From: Phyto melanocephala
Taxonomy: Eukaryota; Arthropoda; Insecta; Diptera; Rhinophoridae
DNA length: 64,000 nucleotides
Assembly (NCBI GenBank): GCA_941918925.1
Contig: OW799237.1
Coordinates: 91,175,015-91,239,014 of the forward strand
Direction: 5' to 3'
In this document: positions 20,694 to 32,657 of the stretch, in pieces
Position numbering within the stretch: position 1 is the stretch's first letter
Layout of the letters: every line of letters starts with the position of its first letter
The notes under the pieces: generated by a model
Told to the model about the DNA's origin: nothing
The model's database searches: none
Seen by the model: only the letters and a program-made list of their open reading frames with translations
Made by a program: the position numbers and the translations under genes

Positions 20694-22269
20694 TTAACTA
20701 TTTACATCTAACAAAGTTTAAAATTTTGCAAGGAAAAATTTGTTAAGAATTTTACCTACGCCAATGGTTGTGATACCGTAATTTTTTGTTTCTAGCTACA
20801 GAATTTTGTTTTGAACATTGTGTAGTATGGCGTGCTATAAAAAAACTTAGTGGGGCACAGTGTAATCGAGATATTTAGTTTTTTTCATGAATTAGGGTTC
20901 AATAAGAAATGTGAATTTTGAGATGAGTAATGATGTACAATTTTCGCTAAGTCGTTGTTTAGTAAAATTTTTAAACAAGTAGAATTCTTGGTCCATAAGT
21001 AAGAAATTAAAACGACTTTAATGAAACAATTACAACCTCATATCGTGTCTATATAACAGAATATTTTCTGCCTGAAACTCAAACTCGTTATCTAAACAAA
21101 ATGTATTTTAAAAATGTCTTCGACAACATTGCTTCATTAGGAGAACATTCATACAAAACAGAGATTTTTCTTCATTTCTTGTATAAATTAATAAAAAGAT
21201 CATTTAATAAATAAAACAACGTTACAGTTGGCCATAATGGGCCACAAGTGTACTCGCTAATTGCCAACGACCCATGTAACCTTTTAGAATCTTAACGATT
21301 ATTGTGAATTTAATTTTTTATTTAAAAATTTCTTACAAGTTGAAGAAACTTTAAATTATTATTATTATGCTCGTATTTATCTACTAGACTACATACATAT
21401 GTTGTAAAAACAAATACTAGTACATGTAATAAATATGTAGAAATGCCGGCTTTTGTTAATCGCCAAGATTGTCCTTTATCCATCTTTTTTGCATTTGCAA
21501 TGTCTGTCAAAGAATTTTTAATTTGTTTAAATATTATAAAATATTATACTACTATGTAAACAGACATACATACATACATACATATGTATGCATGTTTGTA
21601 CGTTTGTGTTTGCTTGCACTTGTAGTGCTCGTTGCCTCTTCCGTCTAGTGTATGAAAAAGGGGTGTTATTTTCGTAATACTGATTTATGGCTCAAAATGA
21701 AAGGAAACGAAAAAAAAAAAAATTGGAAAACTCAACTGAAATTTTATTTAACATTGATAACATTTGGCTTATACCCACAGTTATGTAAGAAATATTAGCA
21801 CTATCAATAAAGAGCATTAAATAAATCTAAAAATTTATTAAAAGTTGTTTTGGTCTGTAAAAACTAAAAAAAATAGAATAAAATTCCATTAGTATGTTAG
21901 AGAAGATAATAAAAATAAAATTAAATCTTTTCTACAGACTTTAAGTTTGCTATAGGATAAAACAAAATAAAAAACCTGGTAACAATTATTCAAATTAAAA
22001 AAAAAGGTTGTGAAAACAATAATAACACTGTCAAATCTTTGCTGCACGGGAACCAAAAAAAAATTATTAGAAACATTAAACCTAAACGTGATGCTATTGA
22101 TAGCGTGTTAAGCAATTACTAGTAAAAAGTCGATATCTCTAAACTTTTTCGTGGCTTTAATTTTTTTAGATTTATTTTCAGACCCTAAAGTATGCACTGT
22201 ATACAATAATACTAACAATGCCTGTGGATGATACTTGAGGGACAATATAAACCGCCCCTAATTATAACT
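20694..22269. other. AT-rich non-coding stretch with (ACAT)n
   Basis: An ACAT microsatellite lies at about 21559-21590. No gene is seen. Confidence 0.4.
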
Positions 22270-22383
22270 AGTGTATTCTTTTTTTAAGCGAATAATTCTC
22301 GGTTTCTTGAAGTGGTTCAATTTAGGTGAGACATTCATAATTTTAAACTTAACGTGTCATTGGAGATCAAGAGTTTATATGAA

Positions 22384-23012
22384 GGTTAGGTTAGGTTAGA
22401 TTCGGCAGCCGCCCGAAGGCATAGCTCACTTGGGTCCTCCAAGGGTCCCGTTGTGATACCGTAGGCACCAACGCCCGTCCGTCTATGTCCTCTGACCGTC
22501 GTTCCTCAGCCATTCTGTCCTGTTTACAAAGGTGTGGGTCTTTCCCAGATCAACTGCGGAAAGACAAGTTTTACTTTCAAGTATTCGCTGACCTAGAATC
22601 TGGTGTCTTAGGTCTCCGAATGCAGGACAATTACAGAGAAGATGTTCAGTTGTCTTCTCCTCATCCTAGTTATCGCAACTTCTGCAGAAGTCGTTGTAAG
22701 GGATATTTAGCCTTTTCGCATGTGTACCTATAGGTAGATTCGGGACATATTAACCGCATATTGCGTTCTATGCACATCCATGACAAGCCAAGCAAGTGGG
22801 TTCCCTCACCCATCTTTCCTTGGCATCCAAATAGAATCGATGCGAGATTAGCTGCTTACCCTTCTATAAGGGAATACCCAAAGCAAAACTGGATTCAACC
22901 GTATCCAAGGTGGTACTGGCGTTTGCAAATGCATCAGCTCTATTATTACCATCAATATCCCCATGTCCTGGAACTCACACAAGGGTAACCTGGAACCCAA
23001 ACAAGGGTAACC
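22384..23012 (-). pseudogene. 5'-truncated LINE, ORF2 C-terminus and 3' UTR
   Basis: A perfect 13-bp duplication GAGTTTATATGAA (22371-22383 and 23013-23025) brackets it. On the minus strand a decayed frame reads VPGHGDIDGNNRADAFANAS, the end of a LINE RNase H domain. It continues to a CRSC...EHLLCNCPAF zinc-knuckle-like motif, as in jockey/I/R1-type ORF2 tails. Several stops interrupt it. The 3' end is a run of TAACC units. It was inserted into MITE X1. Confidence 0.85.
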
Positions 23013-23074
23013 GAGTTTATATGAATATATTAATAAAGATAATTTTTTTCCAATAAGTGCATAGAACGCATGTA

Positions 23075-24650
23075 AAAGGGTTTCTAATAAAAGTGACATA
23101 ATTTCTTTAAAAAAAACACACTTATTTTTAAGGAAATTCAAAAGTTTTTTATTTAATGTAAAGTACAATCGATACAATTAAGTTCTAAAAAAACGTTATT
23201 CAAATGGCCTCCACGACTTCTTCTGCAGGAACGAATTGATGAATCCAATTTTCGAGCACTTTTTATACCCTTAACACAGTGAAAAAGGGTATATATAGGT
23301 CTGTCGTTCCGTGTGAAATTTCTACAATTTTCATTTCCGACCCCATAAAGTATATATTTTCTGAAAGCTTATGAATAGGGGAGTCGATTAAGCTCTGTCA
23401 GTCCGTCCGTCTGACCGTCTGTCCGTGTGTATGTTGAAATCAACTTTTGGAAGCCCACCGACATACCCGGGTGAGGTATTAAAATATCAGAAATATTCGG
23501 GAGTAGATCGGTATTGAGAATCAGAAACATCGGTACATAAACAACTGAGATATGAGAAAAAACCCACGACCACCTCGATTTTTTTTTCACAAAAACAACA
23601 TTACAACAACAACATACGTACATACAAACGTGTATACTGGTTAGAGAAAACGTGGCATCGAATCCCAGCTGAGCCAAAAAAAAATTTCTTTTATTTTTAA
23701 AAAAATTTTTTTTTAATTTTTATTTTTTTATTTTTTATTTAATATATTATTTACATAATTTATATTATTATTTTTAAATTTTTAATTATTTTTAAATTTT
23801 TTTTTTTAATTTTTTTTCTGTTTTTTTTTTGTTTTATATTTATTATACATATACATATATTTTAATTATTTAAAAAAAAAAATTTTTTTTTAATTTTTTT
23901 TTAAATATATCATATGGGATGAATGGTGATACAAACTACTGTTATTGCACGTTGTGAAGGGTATATAAGATTCGGCACGGCCGAATATAGCGCTCTTACT
24001 TGTTTTTAACTAAATCAATTAGTATGTCATGAATGGCACATATAATATTGACTTGTAAAGCTTCAAAAGACTTCAAATATCCCCACAAGAAATAGTATAA
24101 TGGTGTTAAATCACAACTTCTTGGAGGCCATTCAATATTACAACTTCTTGAAATAATCTCTAAACTTTTCTCATTTGCTGTGTGGCACTTGTTGAAACTA
24201 TATGTTGTCAAAATCAACTGCTTCGAATTTCGGTCATAAACATGTGGTTATCATCGATCTATACCGCTCTTAATTGACAGTAACGGTGTTATCAGCTTCA
24301 TTTTGAAAGAAGTACGGACCGATGATTCCACCAGACCAAAAAACACACCAAACTGGTTATGTAATGGTTTTTCATGAATAATTTATAGATTTGCTTCGCA
24401 CCAGAATGTTCAACCATTCGACGATTATTACGACCACAGAATGGCAAAAGCGCACAAAAAGTTGCAAGTGGAGAACGATTATTTTGATAATAAAACTGAA
24501 TAATTTGTAAACGTTGTTCTGGCGTATATCTCTCCATGATGAAATTGTAAACAGTACTGAATACAATGAAAAAAAAGTGACAGATCATGACAAATAACAA
24601 ATGGCCGAAACGTGACTTCAAAATCATATCATCCCTATTGGAAAACCTTT
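23075..24650 (-). pseudogene. Mariner copy B, DD41D type, interrupted
   Basis: Inverted ends AAAGGGTTTCTAATAA (left) and the complement of AAAGGTTTTCCAATAG (right) are flanked by TA (23073-23074 and 24651-24652). A start MERYTPEQRLQIIQFYYQN lies at about 24537, and the middle of the transposase is deleted. A later stretch reads WPPRSCDLTPLYYFLWGY, in which the third catalytic Asp is Tyr. The C-terminal LENWIH...RGGHLNN part lies at 23180-23262, separated by the repeat at 23261-24007. Without that repeat the copy is about 830 bp. Confidence 0.8.
23261..24007 (+). mobile_element. GTCY-microsatellite repeat (mini-me/DINE-like), copy 1
   Basis: It begins TATACCCTTAACACAGTGAA followed by AAAGGGTATA, has a GTCAGTCCGTCCGTCTGACC tract near 23397-23425 and a long A/T-rich middle. 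It ends with a hairpin TTCGGCACGGCCGAA followed by TATAGCGCTCTTACTTGTTT. The GTCY tract is the hallmark of mini-me elements described from flies, and the 3' hairpin fits Helentron-associated DINE elements. Near 23637-23680 there are tRNA-like boxes (TGGTTAGAG, ATCGAATCCCAG). It lies inside mariner B. Confidence 0.65.
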
Positions 24651-24868
24651 TATGTTAGATGAAAAGAAATCAATGTTTTATGAGTTCACAATGTCTGTTT
24701 ACATGAATTGTTTAAGATATGTTGCGTTTATTTGAAAAGTATTTTGAAGCACATAATATATGACGAACTATTTTGAATTTATGGAGGCATGGAAAATGCA
24801 TTCTCTTGCACTTTTGTTAAGAAGTCATGAAAAACGTCATTCACTTGAAAATTTTTCTGTTGGGAAAT

Positions 24869-26599
24869 TTCAAAATAATTGTCAAACCCGAAATCATCTT
24901 AAAAAAATTAATGCTACAAAATTATTTGTCAATTAATTAGATATTAAAAACATTTCTCTCAGATATCTAAGAAAAACAATTCTATTTCTTTTTTTCCTGG
25001 AGAGTTTTAAAACAAATTAAATTCGATATCACAAAAATAAAGAATCCACTGGTACTCTTAATGTCAAAAAAGAAATCATTTCATATATAAATAAAACACC
25101 AAAATCAATGTTTACTATATCATCATTTTGCCCTTTACTGTACTTTAATTGTCTGCATATGAGCCCGTTTTATATGAAAAGTCGTAAGTTTTCCAACGTT
25201 CGACTAAAACATTTTAGGGGTGCTTTTTTGCTACTTTCTTCTTTCTTTGGCCTTTAATTTATCAACACAATTTGAACGAACGTTCAAAGCAGATACCCAT
25301 ACTAGAAGTATGTAAGTATTTGCTAATGTACACAAGCGAACATACATACATATACATTTCATTACGAAAGTAATATACGATACGATAAACATTAAAAAGC
25401 GTAACTTATATGAAACGAATTTTCAAATCGATGTGGCACTTGCTGCATTAAACTGCAAAATAACAGTTGCACACATACAAACATTTACATACATTCTTAG
25501 ACACACACATACACACACACACAGAAACTCTAGTACAAAATTAAAGAAAACAAAAATAAATAAAAACAAAATAAATTAAAGCCCAGATGGATACGCACGG
25601 ACAATGTTGGTTAAGAATTATTTTCGAAATTGGGTACACAGGGTGTTTTTATCCCTCACATCTCCTCGAGCCACTACAACAACAGAAATGCTAAAAACAA
25701 AAAGAAAAATTACTACAACAACCCTTCAATTAATGAAAAGTCAAAGAAAATATTTTTAAAAAAATGTGTTGCTTCTATTTTTTTAACTCTATGAGCACGA
25801 ATATCATCGGTTGTATTTCTGAGCAGTTTGAAAAATATGTTTTTTTTTTGGTAAGAAAATTTATTTTATGGCAAAATATTTCGCGTAGCGTTTTAAAAGG
25901 TTGTTTTTGAAATGTTGCTGATGTTGTTTTAAATTTTTGTTGTTCTTTTTTTTTTAAGAAAAAAAAATTAGCAACTGGAGTAAAAGAGTTGAGATTGCGT
26001 GACTATAAATTTAGTTTTGCAGGTGAATTTGTATAAAATTATACATTAAATTCTGGTATTTTAAATACCAGTGAGAATAGTAAAAAAAAAAATTAAAAAT
26101 CACCTTGAATTTGTCAAGTCATGATACATAATTCAGTGCAACCCAAGTTGCGTTGGATTGGTCCCTCAACTGTCCATGGTATTTTTGTTTGGTCTATTAC
26201 TGACATCGATGTTGGCAAGAAAGTATTAATGTTACGGCACAGTGGTGTTTATCCGACTTATTTGATTTTTATTTTTTTCAATAAAGGCTAGGAAAATGTT
26301 ACTCAAATATATAGTTTTTAATCAAATTGTCTGCCTAAATCACACAGTTACAATTTCTTCTTTTAGCAACAAAGTTTTTCAACGGGTTGTATGAAAATTT
26401 TAAACTTGGAAATTTTGTCATACACCGTCGAATATAATGTATGTATATGAGCAAACAGAATCGATTTTGTCCAGATATCGATTTTTTGTTTCCATATGAC
26501 TAATCTTCTAATCTTAACTTCAAGAAAAATTTAAAAACGTGACCCCTACGTTCAGCAGCAAAATAGTTCTAAAATGTTTTAAAGCTTTCGCAATATATT
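24869..26599. other. AT-rich non-coding stretch
   Basis: A (CA)n run lies near 25500-25525 and a small palindrome CTGGTATTTTAAATACCAG near 26053-26071. No gene is seen. Confidence 0.4.
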
Positions 26600-27110
26600 C
26601 TTTTCAAAAGCAAAATGATTTTTGTGAGCGTTAATTTCCTCGCATGTAGATTGCGAACGTCTTTTAAATACCAACTCCTTGAAAAATGCTTAACCCTATC
26701 AGAGGTTCAAAAATTAACTTAAAGCTTAGGCGATGAAGGAACACGTTTGAAAGTGGCAAAATACTGCTGTTTGTATGCTGACGAATATACCATGGGGTGT
26801 CCTAAATCTTAAGGAATCCAAGGAGATTTCGAAACTGAGTAGACCAACACTAAGCAGATTTACGAAATCTTGTTTAGCTCGCATGGGACTGTCAGACAAA
26901 ACGTTATGTAGAGAATTCGAAGACGAGAATAAGACATTGAACACTACCTTTGACAATGTTTTACGTTTAGCCATACTAGATGCAAAAACTTTTAAGTCGA
27001 CACTATGATAAACTTGGAATAACTAAGGAATTCGAATTGACAATCCCTAAGGAATTACATTAAAGGGACGGAGTTCTTGACCTAGTCGAAATATTAACAG
27101 AATTGAGATT
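26600..27110 (+). pseudogene. LINE ORF2 C-terminal fragment, copy 1
   Basis: The plus-strand translation contains KEISKLSRPTLSRFTK, then CLARMGLSDKTLCREFEDEN, then TLNTTFDNVLRLA. This matches the region after RNase H in jockey/R1-type LINEs, where a TGHC-L-RMGL segment precedes a C-C-H-C knuckle; the His and last Cys positions are lost here. A homologous copy lies at 63660-64000. The start is degenerate and has stops. Confidence 0.6.
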
Positions 27111-27234
27111 ATGGTTTTATTAAAGAAATCTCATATATATTATTTATGAGTTTGAACTTTTAATTTTCACCTTTTTCATTTTAACCTGATAGTGGTATAT
27201 TAGGGTTATAGAAAGGAATATTTAATGTATAATT

Positions 27235-27247
27235 ACTTGAATGGGGC
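27235..27247. repeat. SINE target duplication, left
   Basis: ACTTGAATGGGGC, repeated exactly at 27468-27480. Confidence 0.9.
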
Positions 27248-27467
27248 GGGTACCCCGGTGGACTAGTCAGTAGAGGACTACTCAGTAGTTTGGGGGTTGC
27301 GGGTTCGATTCCCGCTAGAGACTTTGGACTGGTCTGCTTCTCTTTCTCTTCTATTCTAACTATTTCTATTCTTCTCTTTATTAAGGCATCACAATGGACC
27401 GTATTGGAATCCGGGTGAGGGTGTAAGGGTAACTTTGCATCAGCCTTACCTGCCTACCTACCTACCT
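27248..27467 (+). mobile_element. tRNA-derived SINE, 220 bp
   Basis: The head has an A-box-like TGGACTAGTCAG (27259-27270) and a perfect B box GGTTCGATTCC inside a T-arm stem GCGGG/CCCGC (27299-27315), at tRNA-like spacing. A tRNA-unrelated body follows, and the 3' tail is CCTGCCTACCTACCTACCT. A perfect 13-bp duplication flanks it, showing LINE-mediated insertion. The promoter boxes look intact, so RNA polymerase III transcription is possible. The parent tRNA cannot be assigned by eye. Confidence 0.88.
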
Positions 27468-27480
27468 ACTTGAATGGGGC

Positions 27481-29039
27481 ACTTGAGATGAGTGACCTTA
27501 GCAGAAAAACCTTAGCCTCCTAGAGACAACATTATTGATATATAATACATTCAAGATGCGACTGTAAATGCTAAAGATATAACAAAAAGTTGACACCCTA
27601 CATTGAACAAAAAAATATTTCCAGAAAACTAGGCTGTGTAAAATGATTTTTGGGTGGACAGAGGGGAAATTCTATTGCAATCCATGTTTGGATGCTCAGG
27701 TAACACCCCTATTACTAAACTTGGAAGTAAAGACAAGCAACCTACGTTAGCTGAAATAAATTTCTACCGAATCGCATCTTTCGCGCTCTATACTTCAGTA
27801 AAGTTAAAGGAACATAAAAAATGGACATTCTTTGCAAAAGAGGCCAAGGAATATGTCAATATGAAATTATTCAATTATCAATGTTATAGAGTACATCTTC
27901 CAATTAATTTCTCCAGTGGTTGTCTAAAACTTTTCTGGTCCCATTGTGCATTGTGGTATGAATTTTTAGTTAGTTACCTACTACAAGTACAAATATCTAA
28001 GAATAATTTTAAAAGAAAACTTTTACACAAACACACATATCTGTACATACAACTTTATATGTTCATACATATGTACATACACATGTGTACATATGTATGC
28101 ACAAATATTGATATAAATAAATACATATGGATGTACGTATTCATAAAACTCATATGAATTACATTTTGGGCTGATCATTATAGCCTTTTGTATGGCTTTT
28201 GTTCTTTCTTTTCTTTTCTATTTTAATTTTGTTTTGTTTTCGGCTAAAAAGTATCGATGCCAAGATGTGATAAGAAACAAGAAAAAAAAAACTAAATAAA
28301 AGGTTTCTTTTATAAATAATGTGTTCCTGTGTATGTGTGTACGAATGTATGTATCTGTGTTGTAACTTAGTCTTGGAGGTTTGTACGTTGATTTTCTTTT
28401 CATTCATTTCTTCAGTATATTTTCTTATAATGGTTGGTGGATGTGTGTATTTTATTTTTTTGTTTTTAATAAAAATTCTAACCTTTAGAAGTTGTCCGTA
28501 TTTCTTTGTTTTGTTTTTCTTATTTTTTGCTTTTTGTTTGGAAGGTGCATTTATTTAAAAAAAATATTATCAACATTTAGTTATACGTGGGTTAGTTCAA
28601 AAGTGTGCAAAGTCTTTAATATGCAATAACTAAATTGATCATAAAATTTTAATTTTGTTATTGTAACTCTTCAGAAGATGATGCGGGATACATATAAACA
28701 TTTGTGTTAAGATAACACGAGTAATATTATCGCCAGGGACGGCATTTAAAAGTGATTTTATTTTAAAAATATATCTATAATAGTTTTATTTTGTTTTTGA
28801 TTAAAGTAATTTTAAATTTAATAAATAAAAAAGCCTGATTTCCTATAGCTTCTTTCATCCCTAAATGGGTGATCATCATCATGGACTTGTGGTAAAAAAT
28901 AAATTTAAAAAAAGCTTAAGTTTTATCACAAAATTATTTTATTTTTAGCAATAAGTAAGACCCGGAAAAATTTTTCTTTTAATAAAACCTAAATGAATAA
29001 AAAATAATCAAGCTAAAGGTAGAACTGGTATCGAGGGTT
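27481..29039. other. Non-coding stretch with one ambiguous open frame
   Basis: A plus-strand frame at 27654-28157 has ordinary composition in its first 80 codons (including LAEINFYRIASFALYTSV) and degenerates into TACA microsatellite translation afterwards. I do not recognise it; it may be a LINE or exon remnant. The rest is AT-rich with (ACAT)n near 28050-28100. Confidence 0.35.
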
Positions 29040-29600
29040 CTTTTTTGTATGTTGGTGGAATATCGAAGCAGACCACTACTATATAGTATGCATTTTCGAC
29101 CCCTTTCGCTTCCCTGTGATTCTATGACTATCAATCGGCATCCATTCCTCCTGTGTCCCGCGCCATTACAGGGGTTTTCTTTATACTCGATTGTCGACTT
29201 TCCTCATTGCAAAGTTCTTCGTAATTGCCAGTATTTTCGTTAGACTATGTTGCCCCATAGCATTCACACTTTATAAGTACCCACAAATGATACTTAGTCT
29301 ACCGCAATCTGAGTCTCCCAAATCTTTTTAAGTTGGTGGCTTAGATTCTTGTATGCCACATCGATAAAGACATTAAATTCACTATCCATGAAATGAACCT
29401 GCTATGCAGCCCTTCGTTTACCTTGACTTAACTCATACACTCTACCGGCATTAGAGTCTCCCTAATCTCTTTAAGTTCGAGATCTAGGATTATCTTATGT
29501 GCCAGTCGGAGGTGCTGATAATACCTCTATACCTCGGACTAGTAATAACACAAAGCCGTGGACACTTCACCAAGGTAAAATGACCTCGCTAGTAACAAGG
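29040..29600. repeat. GC-elevated island with two diverged internal repeats
   Basis: Composition is clearly less AT-rich than the surroundings. Two roughly 65-bp diverged units lie at about 29298-29360 and 29448-29513, both built around CTACCG, AGTCTCCC(A/T)AATCT and TTTAAGTT. There is no long frame and the identity is unknown. It could be a fragment of an old retroelement or a decayed exon region. Confidence 0.35.
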
Positions 29601-32334
29601 TTTTTCTTTGTGTATTGCTTTTCCCTAAATATCGATCAATTATAGATTATTTTTGTTGACCCTCGTATAGTTTTTATAAATATGTAATACAAATCACTGT
29701 TGATTTTATTTTTATTTTACATACATACACATATTAATGCATACGTATGTATGTATGTATATACTTTTGTTATTGTACTTTCTTATTTACCCGTTTACCT
29801 GTTTCCTTTGCTGGTGCATGCATGATTTTGTTTAAAAAATGAAAAGATAAAAAAGAAGAAAAAACATTCAGACAATCTAGAATTCTTTGTTCTATATAAG
29901 ATCATGAATCATTTTAGTTAAAGTAAAAAACGTACATATTTTCATTAAAAAAAATGTTAAATAAAATTTATACCGCACTATCATATGAAACCTTTATACA
30001 AGTTAAAATTTGTCAACCAGTTTCAGGAACTGGCTTTATAATTTCAAGATAAATAACTTAGGTCTTTAACTAATTTAGGGATCAGTCAGTGCCATTGTTG
30101 ATGTTTTAAAAAAATAAATATTTTTTTGGAAAACTATAAAAATTCAAAATAGAATCCTGCATATAATTAAAAATATTTGTTTAGATTTAAAAAATTTTAA
30201 CAATTTAGTAAAGTTAGGGTTTCCATGTTTATTAAAAAAAAATAGTACAACAACTTTTTAAAATAAGAACAACCTCTTTTAAATTGTGATTTTTTTTTTT
30301 AATTAGCGATCAAATAAACCATCAAGCATTTGAATATGTGTTCGTGTTGCTTATTTCATGTTTTTCGAAGACGTTAAAAACAACTCGTTAATCAGCACTT
30401 TAATTTTGAGTTTGCAAATTTGTTGTCCTTAGATGATGATTTATTGTTGTTGGATTTATATCACGTTGTGACCATTTTCTTGATATTTTGGAGACTATCA
30501 TTATACCAAAAAAAAGAAAAATTTTGAATTAATATGAAACACGCATAATAATTTTTAAAATAAAAGGTACTATTTTGAGTAATGCCTTTATTCAAGCAGA
30601 AAATTATCGAATTGTTTAATTTAAATTTTGTTGTATTTTGAGTTGATAATATAATTTTGATAAAAATTAAAGAAAAAGAAAAAAAATATTAAAATTAATT
30701 AAAAAGCTTTAGAAAAATAGTAGTTACTCAAGAATAGTGTTTTTTTCTACAACAATTGATAAAAAAATTAAGAAAAACAAGTTAAGTATTTATATTTTTA
30801 AATGGAATTTATATACCATGATATTTTTGAATTTTTAAGTTTACTTAAAATACAAAGAAAAACTATTTTTGGCCTCAACTTTAAATTTTATAATTTCGAA
30901 TTAATACCTATACTATTGTTGATCAAGTGTGATATGTACATATGTGTGTATACATATTAACACTTACGAAATTCCTTCAAATACATGTTGAAATTAAATG
31001 AACTAAAATTTAAAAGTTGTCATCAATATGGATAATTAATAGACTAACTAACTATCCAGAAAATAAAACCTTACACGAAATTAGTAATGCCTGTACCTAT
31101 GTATGTCGTTTTATTATTAAAAATCGCAGTACATATTTAGTTAAATATGAGGCGGTAAGATTGTGACTCACTGTACTAATTTCACAACAAAAGCAACGAA
31201 ATTTAAAACACCAACGATTTCTAAAATACTTTGATATTCATACGTATAAATGTATGTACATATGTGCACATATATATTGTACATACGTACATACATACAT
31301 ATTTATATATTAGTTATTGTTTTTATTTTAACAAAACAACAAACTTTTCAACAACAACAATACAAAAGATGACGACAACAACAAATGAAAAGTACAACGG
31401 CTTACTACTGCTGATAAGATAAGAAGTCTATTTAAACAAAAAAAAAAGTTCTAAAACATTAGCAAAACAACAACAACAACAGCAATAACGAAAACACATA
31501 CACAAAAGTGGAATGAACTAAATACTAATAGTTACATATCAAAGGCAAAAACACACAAAAACAAAATGCATTTTTCAAATAGTAAATCGAAATCACAACA
31601 ACTAGCACCTAATATATTACACTGAAACGAAAATGAAATGATTTCAATAGAAAAGGTAAAACATAAATTATGGCTAAAATATCGTATGGGAAACAAAAAG
31701 AATTTTAAGAATTTTCCTTAAAATATCAGCCAATTTGTTGGTATTGAAATTTAAAAAAAAATCTATTGAGAGCAACAACAACTAATTTAATGAAACGTTT
31801 TTATTAGGGATGGTTTCATGAAGTCTAAAAATTTTGACTGTGAAAAAGTATTCTACTTTTAAATTTTATAGGAAAATCAAAAAACAACTTTTCTTAATTT
31901 AGTTCCAACCGAACTGTGTAGTGGTTAAAACACCAAGACAATCAAAAAAGTAATATCCTGGCAATATTGAAACATTATTTCTGAAAAATAGATTACCCAG
32001 CGTGCTTGAGAAAGCACTCTTCATATTCCCTTACCACCACCAATATTTATCCTAAATGAAGCTCCAATGGCAATGATATCAAGCTCATTGTATGATTACA
32101 ACTTTTTGATAGCTTCGGTGTGGTTGTCACACTTCCTGTTTATAAAGAAGGTGAAAATTCAACCGAGTTATTTCTCTTTACCTTCTAAAACAGAGATAAA
32201 TTAATCGAATGTAAATAAATATTTCTTTATTAGTCAAAACTTAATCATAAAAATATGGCGATGACATTAAAAATCAGTTCAGAACTAGATTAAGATTAAT
32301 ATGTGGGAGAGAACAATTAGTCGATATATTTTAA
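29601..32334. other. AT-rich non-coding stretch
   Basis: Contains (ACAT)/(GTAT) runs near 29718-29760 and 31250-31300 and (CAA)n-rich sequence at 31340-31490, common in fly introns. No gene is seen. Confidence 0.4.
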
Positions 32335-32456
32335 TACCCTTCACACAAGAGTGTTAAAAACAATGGCGTAACTAGACCATTCAGGTTGGTGTATGTAACC
32401 TCCTTTCCCAAAATTTAAACATTTTTATTTTTTATTTACCATAAATACATATAAAA

Positions 32457-32657
32457 ACAAGTAAGAGCGCTATATGCCGAATCTTATATACCCTTCACAA
32501 GGTGTAGTCATGCAATAAAAGTAGTTTGTATTACCATTCATCCCATATGAAATACGTACATACATATAAAAAACATACATATATAAAAACATCCCATTGT
32601 AAAATTATAAATGTATGTTAAAAAAAAAAATAAAAAATACCCTTTTTCACTGTGTGA
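32457..32657 (-). mobile_element. GTCY-type repeat, short copy 2
   Basis: On the minus strand it opens with CACAGTGAAAAAGGGTAT and ends with AAGATTCGGCATATAGCGCT then CTTACTTGTTT, the same termini as 23261-24007. The middle, with the GTCY tract, is deleted. Confidence 0.6.

Larger units (their letters stand above)
22270..24868 (+). mobile_element. Old MITE split by later insertions (copy X1)
   Basis: Segments 22290-22383, 23026-23074 and 24651-24868 line up in order with the uninterrupted element at 57447-57848. They share GTGTCATTG(G/A)AGATCA, GTTTATATGAATATATTA, AATAAGTGCAT and TTTACATGAATTGT. The right end TTTTTCTGTTGGGA corresponds to TTTTTTTGCTGGG. The interruptions are a LINE and mariner B. 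The left end is only approximate. Confidence 0.7.

Noticed and set aside
28570..28700. GTGGGTTAGTTCAAAAGTGTGC as a mariner-type terminus
   Set aside because: No partner terminus and no transposase nearby.
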